From contig NZ_CP013251.1 in NCBI RefSeq assembly GCF_001583435.1, forward strand, positions 3,795,215 through 3,859,214: a stretch of DNA of 64,000 nt, read 5' to 3'. A program made the translations under genes and the position numbers. Origin of the DNA: Endozoicomonas montiporae CL-33. Lineage in GTDB: Bacteria; Pseudomonadota; Gammaproteobacteria; Pseudomonadales; Endozoicomonadaceae. Positions 1-8,132 of the stretch are shown here, one piece after another; position 1 is the stretch's first letter, and every line of letters begins with the position of its first letter. The notes under the pieces were generated by a model that did no database searches, was not told the origin of the DNA, and saw nothing but the letters and a program-made list of their open reading frames with translations.

Positions 1-930
1 AAAGTTCTGGACGGTATCGAAGTACTGCGGAAAGTTGAAACCGGCGAAGATCATGGTCTGAAAGGGTCGGTAGTCGTCTGGGGCGGTGGTAATACGGCTA
101 TTGACGTTGCCCGGGTTGCCCTGCGTATTACTGGGAAACGTCCGAAGATGATCATTCGCCGTGATATGGAGCATATGCGGGCTCATCAGGAAGAAATCGA
201 CGACGCTCTGGCAGAAGGTGTTGAGTTCTTCAACCTGCACACTATCGACGAAGTTCGTGAAGGTGAAATCGTTCTGGAACGAATGGAAGCTGACGACAGA
301 GGACGTCCTTTCCCGACAGGAAAATACCTGACCGTTGCCGCCGACTCCGTGGTCATGGCTCTGGGTCAGAGTGCCGAGTTGGGCGTGATGGAAAAAATGG
401 GCATCACCAAAGCCGGTGACTGGGAAGTGCCGGTGTCTCCGGGCATGATGACCAGCGTACCTGGCATCTTTGCCGGTGGTGATATGGTGCCGTCTATTCG
501 TACCGTGACTGCCGCCATTGGTCACGGCAAGAAAGCCGCCCGCAACATTGACCTGTGGCTGAACGATAAGCCTGCGCCGGAACCGGTAGAACGTGTTATC
601 GCTTCTTTTGACCTGATGAACACGGACTACTATCCACCCGCCAACAGTCATCATCGTCCAAAACTGGATGCCGATGAACGCATTGTCGATTTCAGGGAAG
701 TCAAAGGGGATTTCACGGAAGAACAGGCCATTCGTGAAGCGCATCGCTGTATGTCCTGTGGCAACTGCATGGAATGCGACAACTGCTATGGCTTCTGTCC
801 GGACAATGCCATTAAAAAGCTGGGCAAAGATCAGGGCTTCGAGATTGACCATGACTACTGCAAAGGCTGCGGTGTCTGCGCCACCGAGTGCCCGCTGGGC
901 GCTATCGAGATGGTAGCAGAAACGATTTAA
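1..930 (+). CDS. GltD-like FAD/NAD(P) oxidoreductase with C-terminal 2[4Fe-4S] domain (5' partial)
   Basis: The frame is open from base 1, so the N-terminus lies outside the window. The visible part begins inside the second dinucleotide-binding fold: GGGNTAIDVAR at about residues 28-38 and then an RRD motif, as in the small subunit of glutamate synthase. FAGGD near residue 157 is the usual FAD-contacting motif. The C-terminus has two clusters of cysteines, CMSCGNCMECDNCYGFCP and CKGCGVCATECP, which should hold two [4Fe-4S] clusters. Such proteins move electrons between NAD(P)H and ferredoxin-type carriers in the cytoplasm, and DsrL and KorC-type proteins have this layout. The specific partner cannot be told because the upstream genes are missing. 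A terminator follows directly, so it is the last gene of its unit. Confidence 0.8.
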   Translation, partial: KVLDGIEVLRKVETGEDHGLKGSVVVWGGGNTAIDVARVALRITGKRPKMIIRRDMEHMRAHQEEIDDALAEGVEFFNLHTIDEVREGEIVLERMEADDRGRPFPTGKYLTVAADSVVMALGQSAELGVMEKMGITKAGDWEVPVSPGMMTSVPGIFAGGDMVPSIRTVTAAIGHGKKAARNIDLWLNDKPAPEPVERVIASFDLMNTDYYPPANSHHRPKLDADERIVDFREVKGDFTEEQAIREAHRCMSCGNCMECDNCYGFCPDNAIKKLGKDQGFEIDHDYCKGCGVCATECPLGAIEMVAETI

Positions 931-938
931 TGCCTCTG

Positions 939-973
939 AATCTTCCCTGCTGGTCGGGGGAAGATTTTTATTT
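939..973 (+). terminator. Rho-independent terminator
   Basis: A 9-bp stem (AATCTTCCC at 939-947, GGGAAGATT at 958-966) is followed by a T-rich run. It lies 9 bases after the stop codon of the oxidoreductase gene. Confidence 0.8.
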
Positions 974-1276
974 TACACAGTGCAGACAGAAGATCTGGCT
1001 GGGGTCTATTATTGTGTAACCGTTTAATTTCTGGCTCACTATTTCTGGCTCATTAAGCCGGTGCGCTGGCAAGCACCGAAACGGGAGCATAATCATTTGG
1101 TTGACCAGCACCGCAACGCTATCAGAAGCGTATGGATACTGGAGGATAAGTAATACAGAGCCTGAGGCCTGTCGGACAGCCTTAAGTCTGACAGACTTCT
1201 GGTCTCGGATACAGCCTGATAATAATTCAGAAAAACGGCTTATCACAATTCACTGTAACCAAACAAAGGGGAAGTG
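974..1276. other. intergenic, leader of the interrupted gene
   Basis: No convincing gene is seen. The stretch holds a tandem copy of ATTTCTGGCTCA (near 1026-1052) and a 6-bp hairpin, CGGTGC at 1059-1064 with GCACCG at 1073-1078. The promoter of the gene starting at 1277 should lie here, but no clear -35/-10 pair stands out. Confidence 0.4.
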
Positions 1277-2407
1277 ATGTTGTTAAAAGCGTCTAAAACC
1301 ATCAGTCTGCTTATTGTAATGTTCTTTGTCACAAGTGTTTTTGCCCATCGCTGTCCCGAATGTGGTGAGGAGTCTGAGCCTCAACAGCACTGTGATCGAT
1401 GCCAGCATTACAGAGAGGCCGGTGAGGTATTTCTGCAGCAGATCCAAAAAATTACACGAAACACAGAATCTGGTTTGCTTCAGGACGATGAAACTCGCAA
1501 TATAATTGATAGTACTGAAATGCAACACCTTATATCCCAGCTACTTCTACCTTATCTGAGAGTTCTAACTCATCAGGGAGACCTTGAGGTAATACCTTAT
1601 TCAAGCCGACTTCAGGCAGGTATTATTTTAACCGGGGTGAGACGTATGCAAAGTTATTTTAACGTCCAACTTGACCTCAGCTTTGGCCGTTTCATTATTG
1701 CCTATGCCACAGCTTTGGCTCGTAACATCTCCGGATCATCTGAGCAGGAAACAGACTGGATATGGGTCTTCAGAGAAACGCTTTTCTGGCTGTTTATGAT
1801 GAATACAGATCGTATAGGCTCCAGATACAATGAAGTTTTCGACTTATTATCTAAATTTTTAAAGACTGGCCTGGAAAATCTGAGTTTTGAGAATGGTGAG
1901 CAAAAACCGGGGGAAACTCTGAATAATTATGAAACACGTATGCAAAATGCCGCACGTGATGGCACCATTACAATAGCCAGATTAAGCAGTGATCCCAGCT
2001 CTCCAGTCTCGGTCAGTATTAACTCTGCAACCAATATGGTGACGTATATCATGTCACGACCGTCTTTGATTATCACGACCAGCACCGATGAACCGATGTT
2101 TTTCCGGATGCAGTCTATAATTGCGTGGTACAATCGCTTACTACAAGCATTTGAAAGCAACAATTATTCAGCCTTATTCACTCTGCTGCAAAGACTGGAA
2201 AGCGTATTTCCAGATACATGCGCGATCCAGAGTTCTACGCATCCGTTGTCTGGTAACTCTCCTGTTACCGAAGGCGTATGCACTGATTGTCTGAGTCGTT
2301 TATCTGATTGCGGTGTATACCTTCCTGCCAGCTTACAGCGTAATTTTATAGCTCAGCTCACGACTACAGGGCAGTTGGATTTTAACACCCTGCTGGGCGT
2401 TTCTCTA

Positions 2408-3728
2408 GTGCTGGAAAGCTCTAATATCCATACACTCTTATGCTTGCAGAGGCCGAGCCCGATAAGTCCACTTAAAAGGCTTGGCCATCCGCTCATTGAA
2501 GAAATCTACAAAACCATGAAGTCTGGTTTTCAGGTCTTCAGTTGATGTAAATATGCCTCTTTTCAAAAACCGTCTCACCAAAATGGAAAACCAGATTTCA
2601 ATTTGATTCAGCCATGATGCGTGCTTTGGCGTGTAATGAAATACTACTTTATGGGATGGGTCACTGAGGTAAGCCGCCCGAGTTTCCATATTTTTCAAAA
2701 TACCGGATTTACCTTTGACGCCAAGCTCATTAGCTGGTGTGTTTTCGATAGCTGCAACCTTCATGACAGCCGCTTCTGACATGTGTGTATTGAGCTGATC
2801 CATGACCAAATGCCAACCTGCTGCCTTTGGGTCACTGGCCAGAACAAGATCCAGCCAGTCAGCAAAATCCTGCTCTGTTCGAGTATCTCTAATAAGAGGA
2901 ATTATCTTTCCTGTAGCCACATCCATACCGGCCAGCAAAGCTTGCGTTCCATGACGAGTATACTCAAACTCACGCTTTTCTATGTGACCCGGCTTAACCA
3001 GTTTGTTTGGTTTCACGGGCTCCAGAGCTTGCATGCCTGTTTTTTCATCAAAGGAAAAGGTATTGATGCCTTGCTCTGCACGCTTAACGGCTTTCTGATA
3101 GGTGTCACATATATCGGCGCAGCGGATTTCAAACGCTTCATCTTTCGGAGTATCAACCCAGCCTTTGACCTTGTCTGGACGAATGTCGGCCTGATTTTAA
3201 AAAACGCCCCACCTGTCTCTGCGAGATGGATGAGACAATTTTTTTGTCTACTGCCACCATGGCTAATAAGCTTTCTGACCAATGGCTGAAGGGGTAGCCA
3301 TGGTCTTCTGGCTTGTCGCAAGACAGGGCAATAATCTGGCAAATCTGTTCAGCGGTAAACTTGGGCGGAGTGCCCGGCCTTTGGGCTTCTTTCAGCTTTT
3401 CCAGGGTGGATTGGTCATCAGGTCGTTCGACCCAGTGCTTGCGCCAGCGGGTAACCGTTTCTCTGGTACATTTTAATTTTTTAGCTGTTCCGAGCAGGCT
3501 TTTACCTTCTGCACCAGCCAGTATGATTTTGGCTCTGAGCACAAGTGACTGACTACTTTTGCGTCTGCGGACTATGAGCTCAAGGTCTTTACGCTGCTGG
3601 TCTGACAAGACGATTTTCTGGGTGTGTTTTGACTGCATCCGTGCTGCTTCTGACAAAGCTGGGGGGCGAAAAATGGATGCAGATCAGAACACAACATGAG
3701 GTGTATGTATATTAGAGCTTTCCAGGAC
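2408..3728 (-). mobile_element. IS630-family insertion sequence
   Basis: Terminal inverted repeats of 28 nt (2408-2435 and 3701-3728) match at 26 positions and begin GTGCTGGAAAGC and GTCCTGGAAAGC. The element is flanked by TA on both sides (2406-2407 and 3729-3730) inside a CTAG target, which is the usual target duplication of IS630/Tc1-type elements. It is 1321 bp long and carries one transposase gene on the minus strand. Confidence 0.88.
2438..3656 (-). pseudogene. IS630-family transposase, frameshifted
   Basis: This DDE transposase is read in two frames. The N-terminal part (3656 to about 3200) has a helix-turn-helix region. The C-terminal part carries the catalytic D-D-E residues in SFDEKTGMQAL, LVMDQLNTH and WLNQIEIWF. 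The frames meet after GRFLK at about 3190-3200, beside a T6A4 run, and a +1 shift (or loss of one base) is needed to reach the downstream frame beginning ADIRPDKVKGW. The -1 frame gives nonsense, so the T_TTT_TTA heptamer present here does not explain it. The copy is therefore probably inactive unless +1 frameshifting or slippage occurs. Confidence 0.85.
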
Positions 3729-3954
3729 TAGCTATGGCATCTCACCATGGTGGTATGGTAACCGCACTGTTAGCACTTGCTAATAACGATATGGATGCAG
3801 CAGCCAATGCCTATGAGGGTAATGAGTTCACTGAACAGTTGCAAAATGCGATCCTTGCTGACATTCAGTCTGTAGGTCAGGCATCAGAAAATCTAATACT
3901 GTTTTTATTTTTGCTTCGTCGGAGTTTGCCAGTCAGCAATCCGGACTGTACAAA

Positions 3955-3977
3955 CTAGGAGGCTGTCCGAGAATAGT
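3955..3977. repeat. 23-nt dispersed repeat, copy 1
   Basis: This stretch matches 31636-31658 at 21 of 23 positions (both begin CTAGGAGG and end CCGAGAATAGT). It looks like the outer end of an IS whose body is gone. It overlaps the stop codon of the interrupted gene at 1277-3958. Confidence 0.5.
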
Positions 3978-4008
3978 CTGCCCTACTGCGGTCGTAGCAA
4001 AAGTATAG

Positions 4009-4046
4009 GTATACACAAAACCCTCCCTGTGATCTCGCAGGGAGGG
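4009..4046 (-). terminator. terminator of the lyase/permease operon
   Basis: CCCTCCCTG at 4021-4029 pairs with CAGGGAGGG at 4038-4046. Read on the minus strand, the stem is followed by a T-rich stretch. It lies about 50 bases beyond the stop of the lyase gene. Confidence 0.7.
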
Positions 4047-4093
4047 CTCCAAACACTCAACCCAGCTCTTGCCGATGTCAATTTACAAAGGTA

Positions 4094-5524
4094 TTACTGC
4101 CTTCTGGTTCTGACCTCCTGCACCGCACGTTCAACGGTTTCTTCAGCTACACCCAGATAATTGGACGGGTTCAGAGCCGCATCAATTTCTTTCTCACTCA
4201 TGTTCCGGGTGATATCAGGCGTGCTCTTGACAATCTCCACAAAGCTGGTGCCCGGCTCGGCATCGGCAATGGCGTCTTTCACCACATCATAAGCTTTGGC
4301 ACGACCGATTTTTTCTGCCAGATCGTTCATCACGGCTTCTGACATAACGTAGTACTGGGAAGCGTTGAAGTTTTCCAGCATGCGATCCTGATTGACGATC
4401 AGATTGGCAAACAGTCGCTGAGCGCGCTCAATAGACTGCGATGTCACCATAAAGGAATCAGGAATGACAGACCATTCCAGAATCCATGGAGCGCCCTGAC
4501 GGGTATCGGAGTGGCTCATCATGTCCAGTGCTGCAGCATTGTACATTTTGCCCATACGACTCAGGCCACCCATAAATTCAGCCGCGCGTGGATTACGCTT
4601 CTGCGGCATGGTGCTGCTGGCACCACCCTCGCCTTCCTGTACTTCGAGAATCTGGGTACGCCCAAGAATATTGATGTCATTGGCAATACGACCGAAGGTG
4701 GCATTCACCAGCCCCAGTGTCTGGACAATTTCAGCAAAAGTATCACGGCTTGGGTTCCACGGTGCTGACGGTGTTTTCAGACCCAGTTCTTCCGCAACGC
4801 CAGCCTGAAGCTCAAGCCCCTGGTCACCGTAGCCAGACAACGTGCCCACTGTTCCGCCAATCTGAACCGCAAGACGGGAAGACGCTTCATCCAGTCGGGT
4901 GATGTGACGATCCAGCTCGGTCATATAAGTAATCAGGTGCAGACCAAAGGTAGTTGGAATCGCATCCTGACCATTGGTACGGGAAATCATCACCGTATCC
5001 TTATGCTTTTCAGCCAGATCAGCTAACTGCAGCACCAGTTTTTTCAGGTCTTTCTGAACCAGTTCGATTCCCTGAGACACCTGCATAACGGTGGCAGTGT
5101 CCATGATGTCCTGAGTGGTACTGCCGAAGTGCAAATAAGTTGCCACATTGTCATCACCCGCTGCACGCAGTTGGCCCAGCAGTGGGCTGATGCCACGACC
5201 CACCCGGTTGGTGCCGGCACGCAGAGCATCGTAATCAATTTCTACGGAGTCGGCTGCCTTTTTGATGGAGCGATAAGCATCCACAGGAATCATGCCCATC
5301 TCGGCCTGTGCTTTTGCCAGTGCCACCTCAACCTTGATCCAATGATTGACCATGGCCTCATCACTGAAAATATTACGCATCGCCTGTGTGCCAAACAGGT
5401 CACGGTAGACACGGGAATCAAAGACGCTGACCGCTGCATCATCGCTGACTTTTACGGGTTCTGCGTGTGCAGTCAGAGTTACCAGAGCGCAGGCTGTTGC
5501 CAGTACCAGTTTTTTTAATTTCAT
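4094..5524 (-). CDS. exported fumarase/aspartase-superfamily lyase (adenylosuccinate lyase/PcaB-like)
   Basis: The protein has 476 residues. It carries the family signature SSTMPQKRNP and the conserved blocks LHFGSTTQDIMDTA and SRTNGQDAIPTTFG of the adenylosuccinate lyase / 3-carboxymuconate cycloisomerase branch. These enzymes are normally cytoplasmic and split a substrate by beta-elimination, often releasing fumarate. This one starts with a clear signal peptide (MKLKK, hydrophobic core, AHA|E cleavage near residue 21), so it should act in the periplasm. It lies 51 bp downstream of a dicarboxylate permease gene in the same direction, which suggests that the acid it releases is then imported. 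The substrate is unknown. The family call is firm; the reaction is not. Confidence 0.85.
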   Translation of the reverse strand: MKLKKLVLATACALVTLTAHAEPVKVSDDAAVSVFDSRVYRDLFGTQAMRNIFSDEAMVNHWIKVEVALAKAQAEMGMIPVDAYRSIKKAADSVEIDYDALRAGTNRVGRGISPLLGQLRAAGDDNVATYLHFGSTTQDIMDTATVMQVSQGIELVQKDLKKLVLQLADLAEKHKDTVMISRTNGQDAIPTTFGLHLITYMTELDRHITRLDEASSRLAVQIGGTVGTLSGYGDQGLELQAGVAEELGLKTPSAPWNPSRDTFAEIVQTLGLVNATFGRIANDINILGRTQILEVQEGEGGASSTMPQKRNPRAAEFMGGLSRMGKMYNAAALDMMSHSDTRQGAPWILEWSVIPDSFMVTSQSIERAQRLFANLIVNQDRMLENFNASQYYVMSEAVMNDLAEKIGRAKAYDVVKDAIADAEPGTSFVEIVKSTPDITRNMSEKEIDAALNPSNYLGVAEETVERAVQEVRTRRQ

Positions 5525-5575
5525 TGTCGTATAGTCCGAAGTCGTTTAATAAGGGAATAAGTTGAAAAGCCAGAC

Positions 5576-7063
5576 TCAGGCACCCAGCAGTGCCCACCAG
5601 GCCAGACCGGATGCCATAAACAGACACATGCCAGCCACTGAAATCACCAGACCAATTCGCATCCACTCACTGTCTGTGTGGTAGCCGTAGCCCATTAACA
5701 GAGGGTTACGGGCATGACTGTAAGTACTGAGGTTGCCACCAATATTAGTAATACCTGCCACGGCCAGCACTGCGACCATGGGGTTTACACCCAGTGTCAT
5801 TAACGCACCGAGAATAACCGGCCCCAGTGCCACAACCTTGGCTGTGGCAGATGCAAAGAAGTAGGCGGTGAACAGGTAAAACACCATCATTGCCAGCAGG
5901 AACAGTGTCGGGCTGGCACCACCCATTGCCATGGACAAGGCTTCAGACACCTGATTGCCAACCCAACCGGTAAAACCAAGGTCTTTCAGATGACCCGCCA
6001 TACCCATAAGAACAGAGAACCAGATCAGCGTGTCCCAGGCACCCTTTTCCGCTTTAATATCGCCCCAGCTCAACACGCCAGTGAGAAGCAGAATAGACAG
6101 CCCCACAAAGGCGGCCGTGGTCGAATGAATACCCAGAGCAGAACCGCCAACCCACATCACAATCAGGGCAATAAACACACCCACCAGCTTCCATTCGCTG
6201 CGGGTCACTGCACCCATTTTCTGCAGCTCACCACGGGCAAAGGCTGGTGCTTCTGGCGTTTCCTTGGTGTCAGGAGAGATAAAGGCATAAAGAATCAACG
6301 GGATCACAGCCAGCAACACTAGTGCAGGCAACAGCAGATACAGCATCCAGTCAGTAAACGACAGCGTTACACCTGCAACGGTAGTGGCAATGCCCACCAG
6401 TGCGAGGTTACCGGCAAAGCCCGTCTGGAATCCGGCACCCGACGCATCGTTCATGGCACTGGAACAGGAAATCAAAAACTGACCCAGCTTTTTATCAGCC
6501 TTATTAATGGTTTGAGCCAGAGAGTGAGCAATGGGAGACACAATAGCCGCACGAGCGGTATTGCTTGGGGTGGCCGGTGCAATAATAAAGTCTGCCAGTC
6601 CCAGGCAATAAGCAATACGCAGGGAAGACTGGCCGAACAGGCTCAGAAGCAGCAAAGCAATTCGACGACCAAGGCCGGTTTTGCTGAACGCTCTGGCAAT
6701 CATAAACGCGATAACAATCAGCCAGATCAGAGCATTGTTAAAGTTACCAATGGCATTGTTGATCACCACTGCGGCCGACTCTTCACCGCCGGGACGCAGA
6801 ATGGAGTAAGCCGCTACCGATACAACTGCTACTGCTCCTGTCGGCATAACGTTGGCCACAATGGCTGCAATAGTGGCAATAAACACGATCGCTGTTCGAT
6901 ACGCCGCTACCTCCAGTCCATCGGGTGGTGTGACACCCCATGCCAGCGTGCCAACCAGAATAATTAACAACAGTGGAATCATGCGGGCAGCAAACCAGGG
7001 CTCGGTGCCTGATTGATCGAGCTTTGGTAATGCTGCAGAAGGCATTGCTAACGACGAAGCCAT
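5576..7063 (-). CDS. DASS-family anion:sodium symporter (SLC13/CitT type)
   Basis: A 495-residue integral membrane protein with about a dozen hydrophobic segments. Sequence blocks such as APATPSNTARAAIVSPI and ATAKVVALGPVILGALMTLG are typical of the divalent anion:Na+ symporter family, which takes up succinate, malate, fumarate, 2-oxoglutarate or citrate across the inner membrane. The gene is first in a two-gene minus-strand unit with the exported lyase and is divergent from a LysR regulator 127 bp away (start to start). The context fits uptake of the lyase product. The exact substrate cannot be read from sequence. Confidence 0.88.
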   Translation of the reverse strand: MASSLAMPSAALPKLDQSGTEPWFAARMIPLLLIILVGTLAWGVTPPDGLEVAAYRTAIVFIATIAAIVANVMPTGAVAVVSVAAYSILRPGGEESAAVVINNAIGNFNNALIWLIVIAFMIARAFSKTGLGRRIALLLLSLFGQSSLRIAYCLGLADFIIAPATPSNTARAAIVSPIAHSLAQTINKADKKLGQFLISCSSAMNDASGAGFQTGFAGNLALVGIATTVAGVTLSFTDWMLYLLLPALVLLAVIPLILYAFISPDTKETPEAPAFARGELQKMGAVTRSEWKLVGVFIALIVMWVGGSALGIHSTTAAFVGLSILLLTGVLSWGDIKAEKGAWDTLIWFSVLMGMAGHLKDLGFTGWVGNQVSEALSMAMGGASPTLFLLAMMVFYLFTAYFFASATAKVVALGPVILGALMTLGVNPMVAVLAVAGITNIGGNLSTYSHARNPLLMGYGYHTDSEWMRIGLVISVAGMCLFMASGLAWWALLGA

Positions 7064-7157
7064 GGGCGTGTATTAACCAATTACTTAATAGATGAACAGT
7101 TAACATCCAAAGTAATTGAGAAAACAGGTTTGGACAATCGCAAAGAAAGCAATAACA

Positions 7158-7174
7158 ATTGCACATTTTGCAAT
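7158..7174. promoter_or_regulatory. probable LysR-type operator
   Basis: A perfect inverted repeat, ATTGCA-N5-TGCAAT, extends outward as AAC/GTT after one mismatch. It has the T-N11-A form of LysR boxes and sits between the divergent permease and LysR genes, 16 bases before the chosen LysR start. Confidence 0.6.
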
Positions 7175-7189
7175 AGTTGCTGTCTACGC

Positions 7190-8113
7190 ATGAACCTGAA
7201 CTTCAATCTTAAAGCCCTGCAGATTTTTGCCTCGATTATGGAACAGGGTACGTTGTCCAAGGCGGCAGAGATGCACTTTCTCAGTGAGTCGGCTGCCAGC
7301 CGACAGATTGCTTCGCTGGAGAATCAGATGGGGTTTAAGCTGTTCTCCCGAGAAAAACGACAGTTGATCCCTACCGTTCAGGGTCGGGAGTTTCATAAAG
7401 AGGCTCAGAGAATCATCTACGGTTTGCAGGAGCTACCGGACATTCTGGATAACATTAAACGACAGTGCAGCCCACAACTACGTATCATCACAGTGCCAAG
7501 GCTGATAAAGCAGATAGTGTCACCCGCTGTTGCCAGAATCTGTTCACAAAATACTGATCTGAAGATAAACGTCGATGTTCAACCCATGCGATACCTGCAA
7601 CGATGGGTGGCAGGCTTTCAGTTTCATCTTGGGCTGGGTCGTCTGCCTGCACGCCATCCCGATATTGTCACCCGAGCATTCTGTTCGTTACCGGCTGTGG
7701 CTGTTTTGCCAAAAGGCCATAAGCTGTCAGGCAAATCAGAGCTGACACTGACCGACCTGCACGGTGAAAAACTGGTCTGTACTTATCTGAAACAGACCTT
7801 GCTGGGTCGAAATATTGCCAGTATCTACCAGCAACAGGGTTTGCAGCCAGAGCCTGCCGTTGAAGTCGCCAGTTCCTTTCATGCCTGCAGCATTGTGGCA
7901 ACCGGATTTGGTTTTACCATTGCCGACCCGCTGGCTGCCCATGACATGGGGAGTGATGTTATACAGATCCCAATCAAAACAGATTTTCGCTACGACTTTG
8001 CATTTTTTGAACCCCACCTCACCAGAGATGACCCTGTGGTCAGGCAGTTCAAGCATCAGGTGGAAGAAGTAACGGCAGAGTACCTGCAAGCACTACACTT
8101 TTCACGGCTGTAA
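7190..8113 (+). CDS. LysR-family transcriptional regulator
   Basis: The protein has 307 residues from ATG 7190. An upstream TTG at 7130 is in frame, but it would place the operator inside the gene. The N-terminal winged helix-turn-helix (LKALQIFASIMEQGTLSKAA, then the SESAASRQIASLENQMG recognition region) is typical of LysR. The remainder is a periplasmic-binding-protein-like effector domain. By position it is expected to control the divergent permease and exported lyase genes at 4094-7063, with the lyase substrate or product as a plausible coinducer. Confidence 0.88.
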   Translation: MNLNFNLKALQIFASIMEQGTLSKAAEMHFLSESAASRQIASLENQMGFKLFSREKRQLIPTVQGREFHKEAQRIIYGLQELPDILDNIKRQCSPQLRIITVPRLIKQIVSPAVARICSQNTDLKINVDVQPMRYLQRWVAGFQFHLGLGRLPARHPDIVTRAFCSLPAVAVLPKGHKLSGKSELTLTDLHGEKLVCTYLKQTLLGRNIASIYQQQGLQPEPAVEVASSFHACSIVATGFGFTIADPLAAHDMGSDVIQIPIKTDFRYDFAFFEPHLTRDDPVVRQFKHQVEEVTAEYLQALHFSRL

Positions 8114-8132
8114 AGATGGAGTTTGGAAAGAG

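Larger units (their letters stand above)
1277..3958 (+). pseudogene. exported Cys-motif protein, interrupted by IS630 element
   Basis: No known family is recognised. The 5' part (1277-2407) encodes 377 residues. It has a signal peptide (basic start, hydrophobic core, VFA|H cleavage) and then a four-cysteine motif, CPEC...CDRC, that could bind zinc. The rest looks alpha-helical. Removing the IS at 2408-3728 and one TA copy joins codon CTA at 2405-2407 to GCT at 3731 in the same frame, giving 452 residues and a stop at 3956-3958. ATG 1277 is preferred over GTG 1274 because an AGGGGA box sits just upstream of it. The present uninterrupted ORF to 2545 reads into IS sequence. The last residues and the stop codon overlap a 23-nt repeat at 3955-3977, so the true C-terminus may also have been altered. 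Confidence 0.75.

Noticed and set aside
968..1246. Minus-strand ORF of 92 codons
   Set aside because: It lies in leader sequence with no ribosome site and no family resemblance.
3153..3342. T_TTT_TTA heptamer in the IS630 transposase as a programmed -1 frameshift site
   Set aside because: The -1 frame there reads nonsense (IRPTFVQTRSKAG); the continuing transposase frame needs +1, so the heptamer does not explain it.
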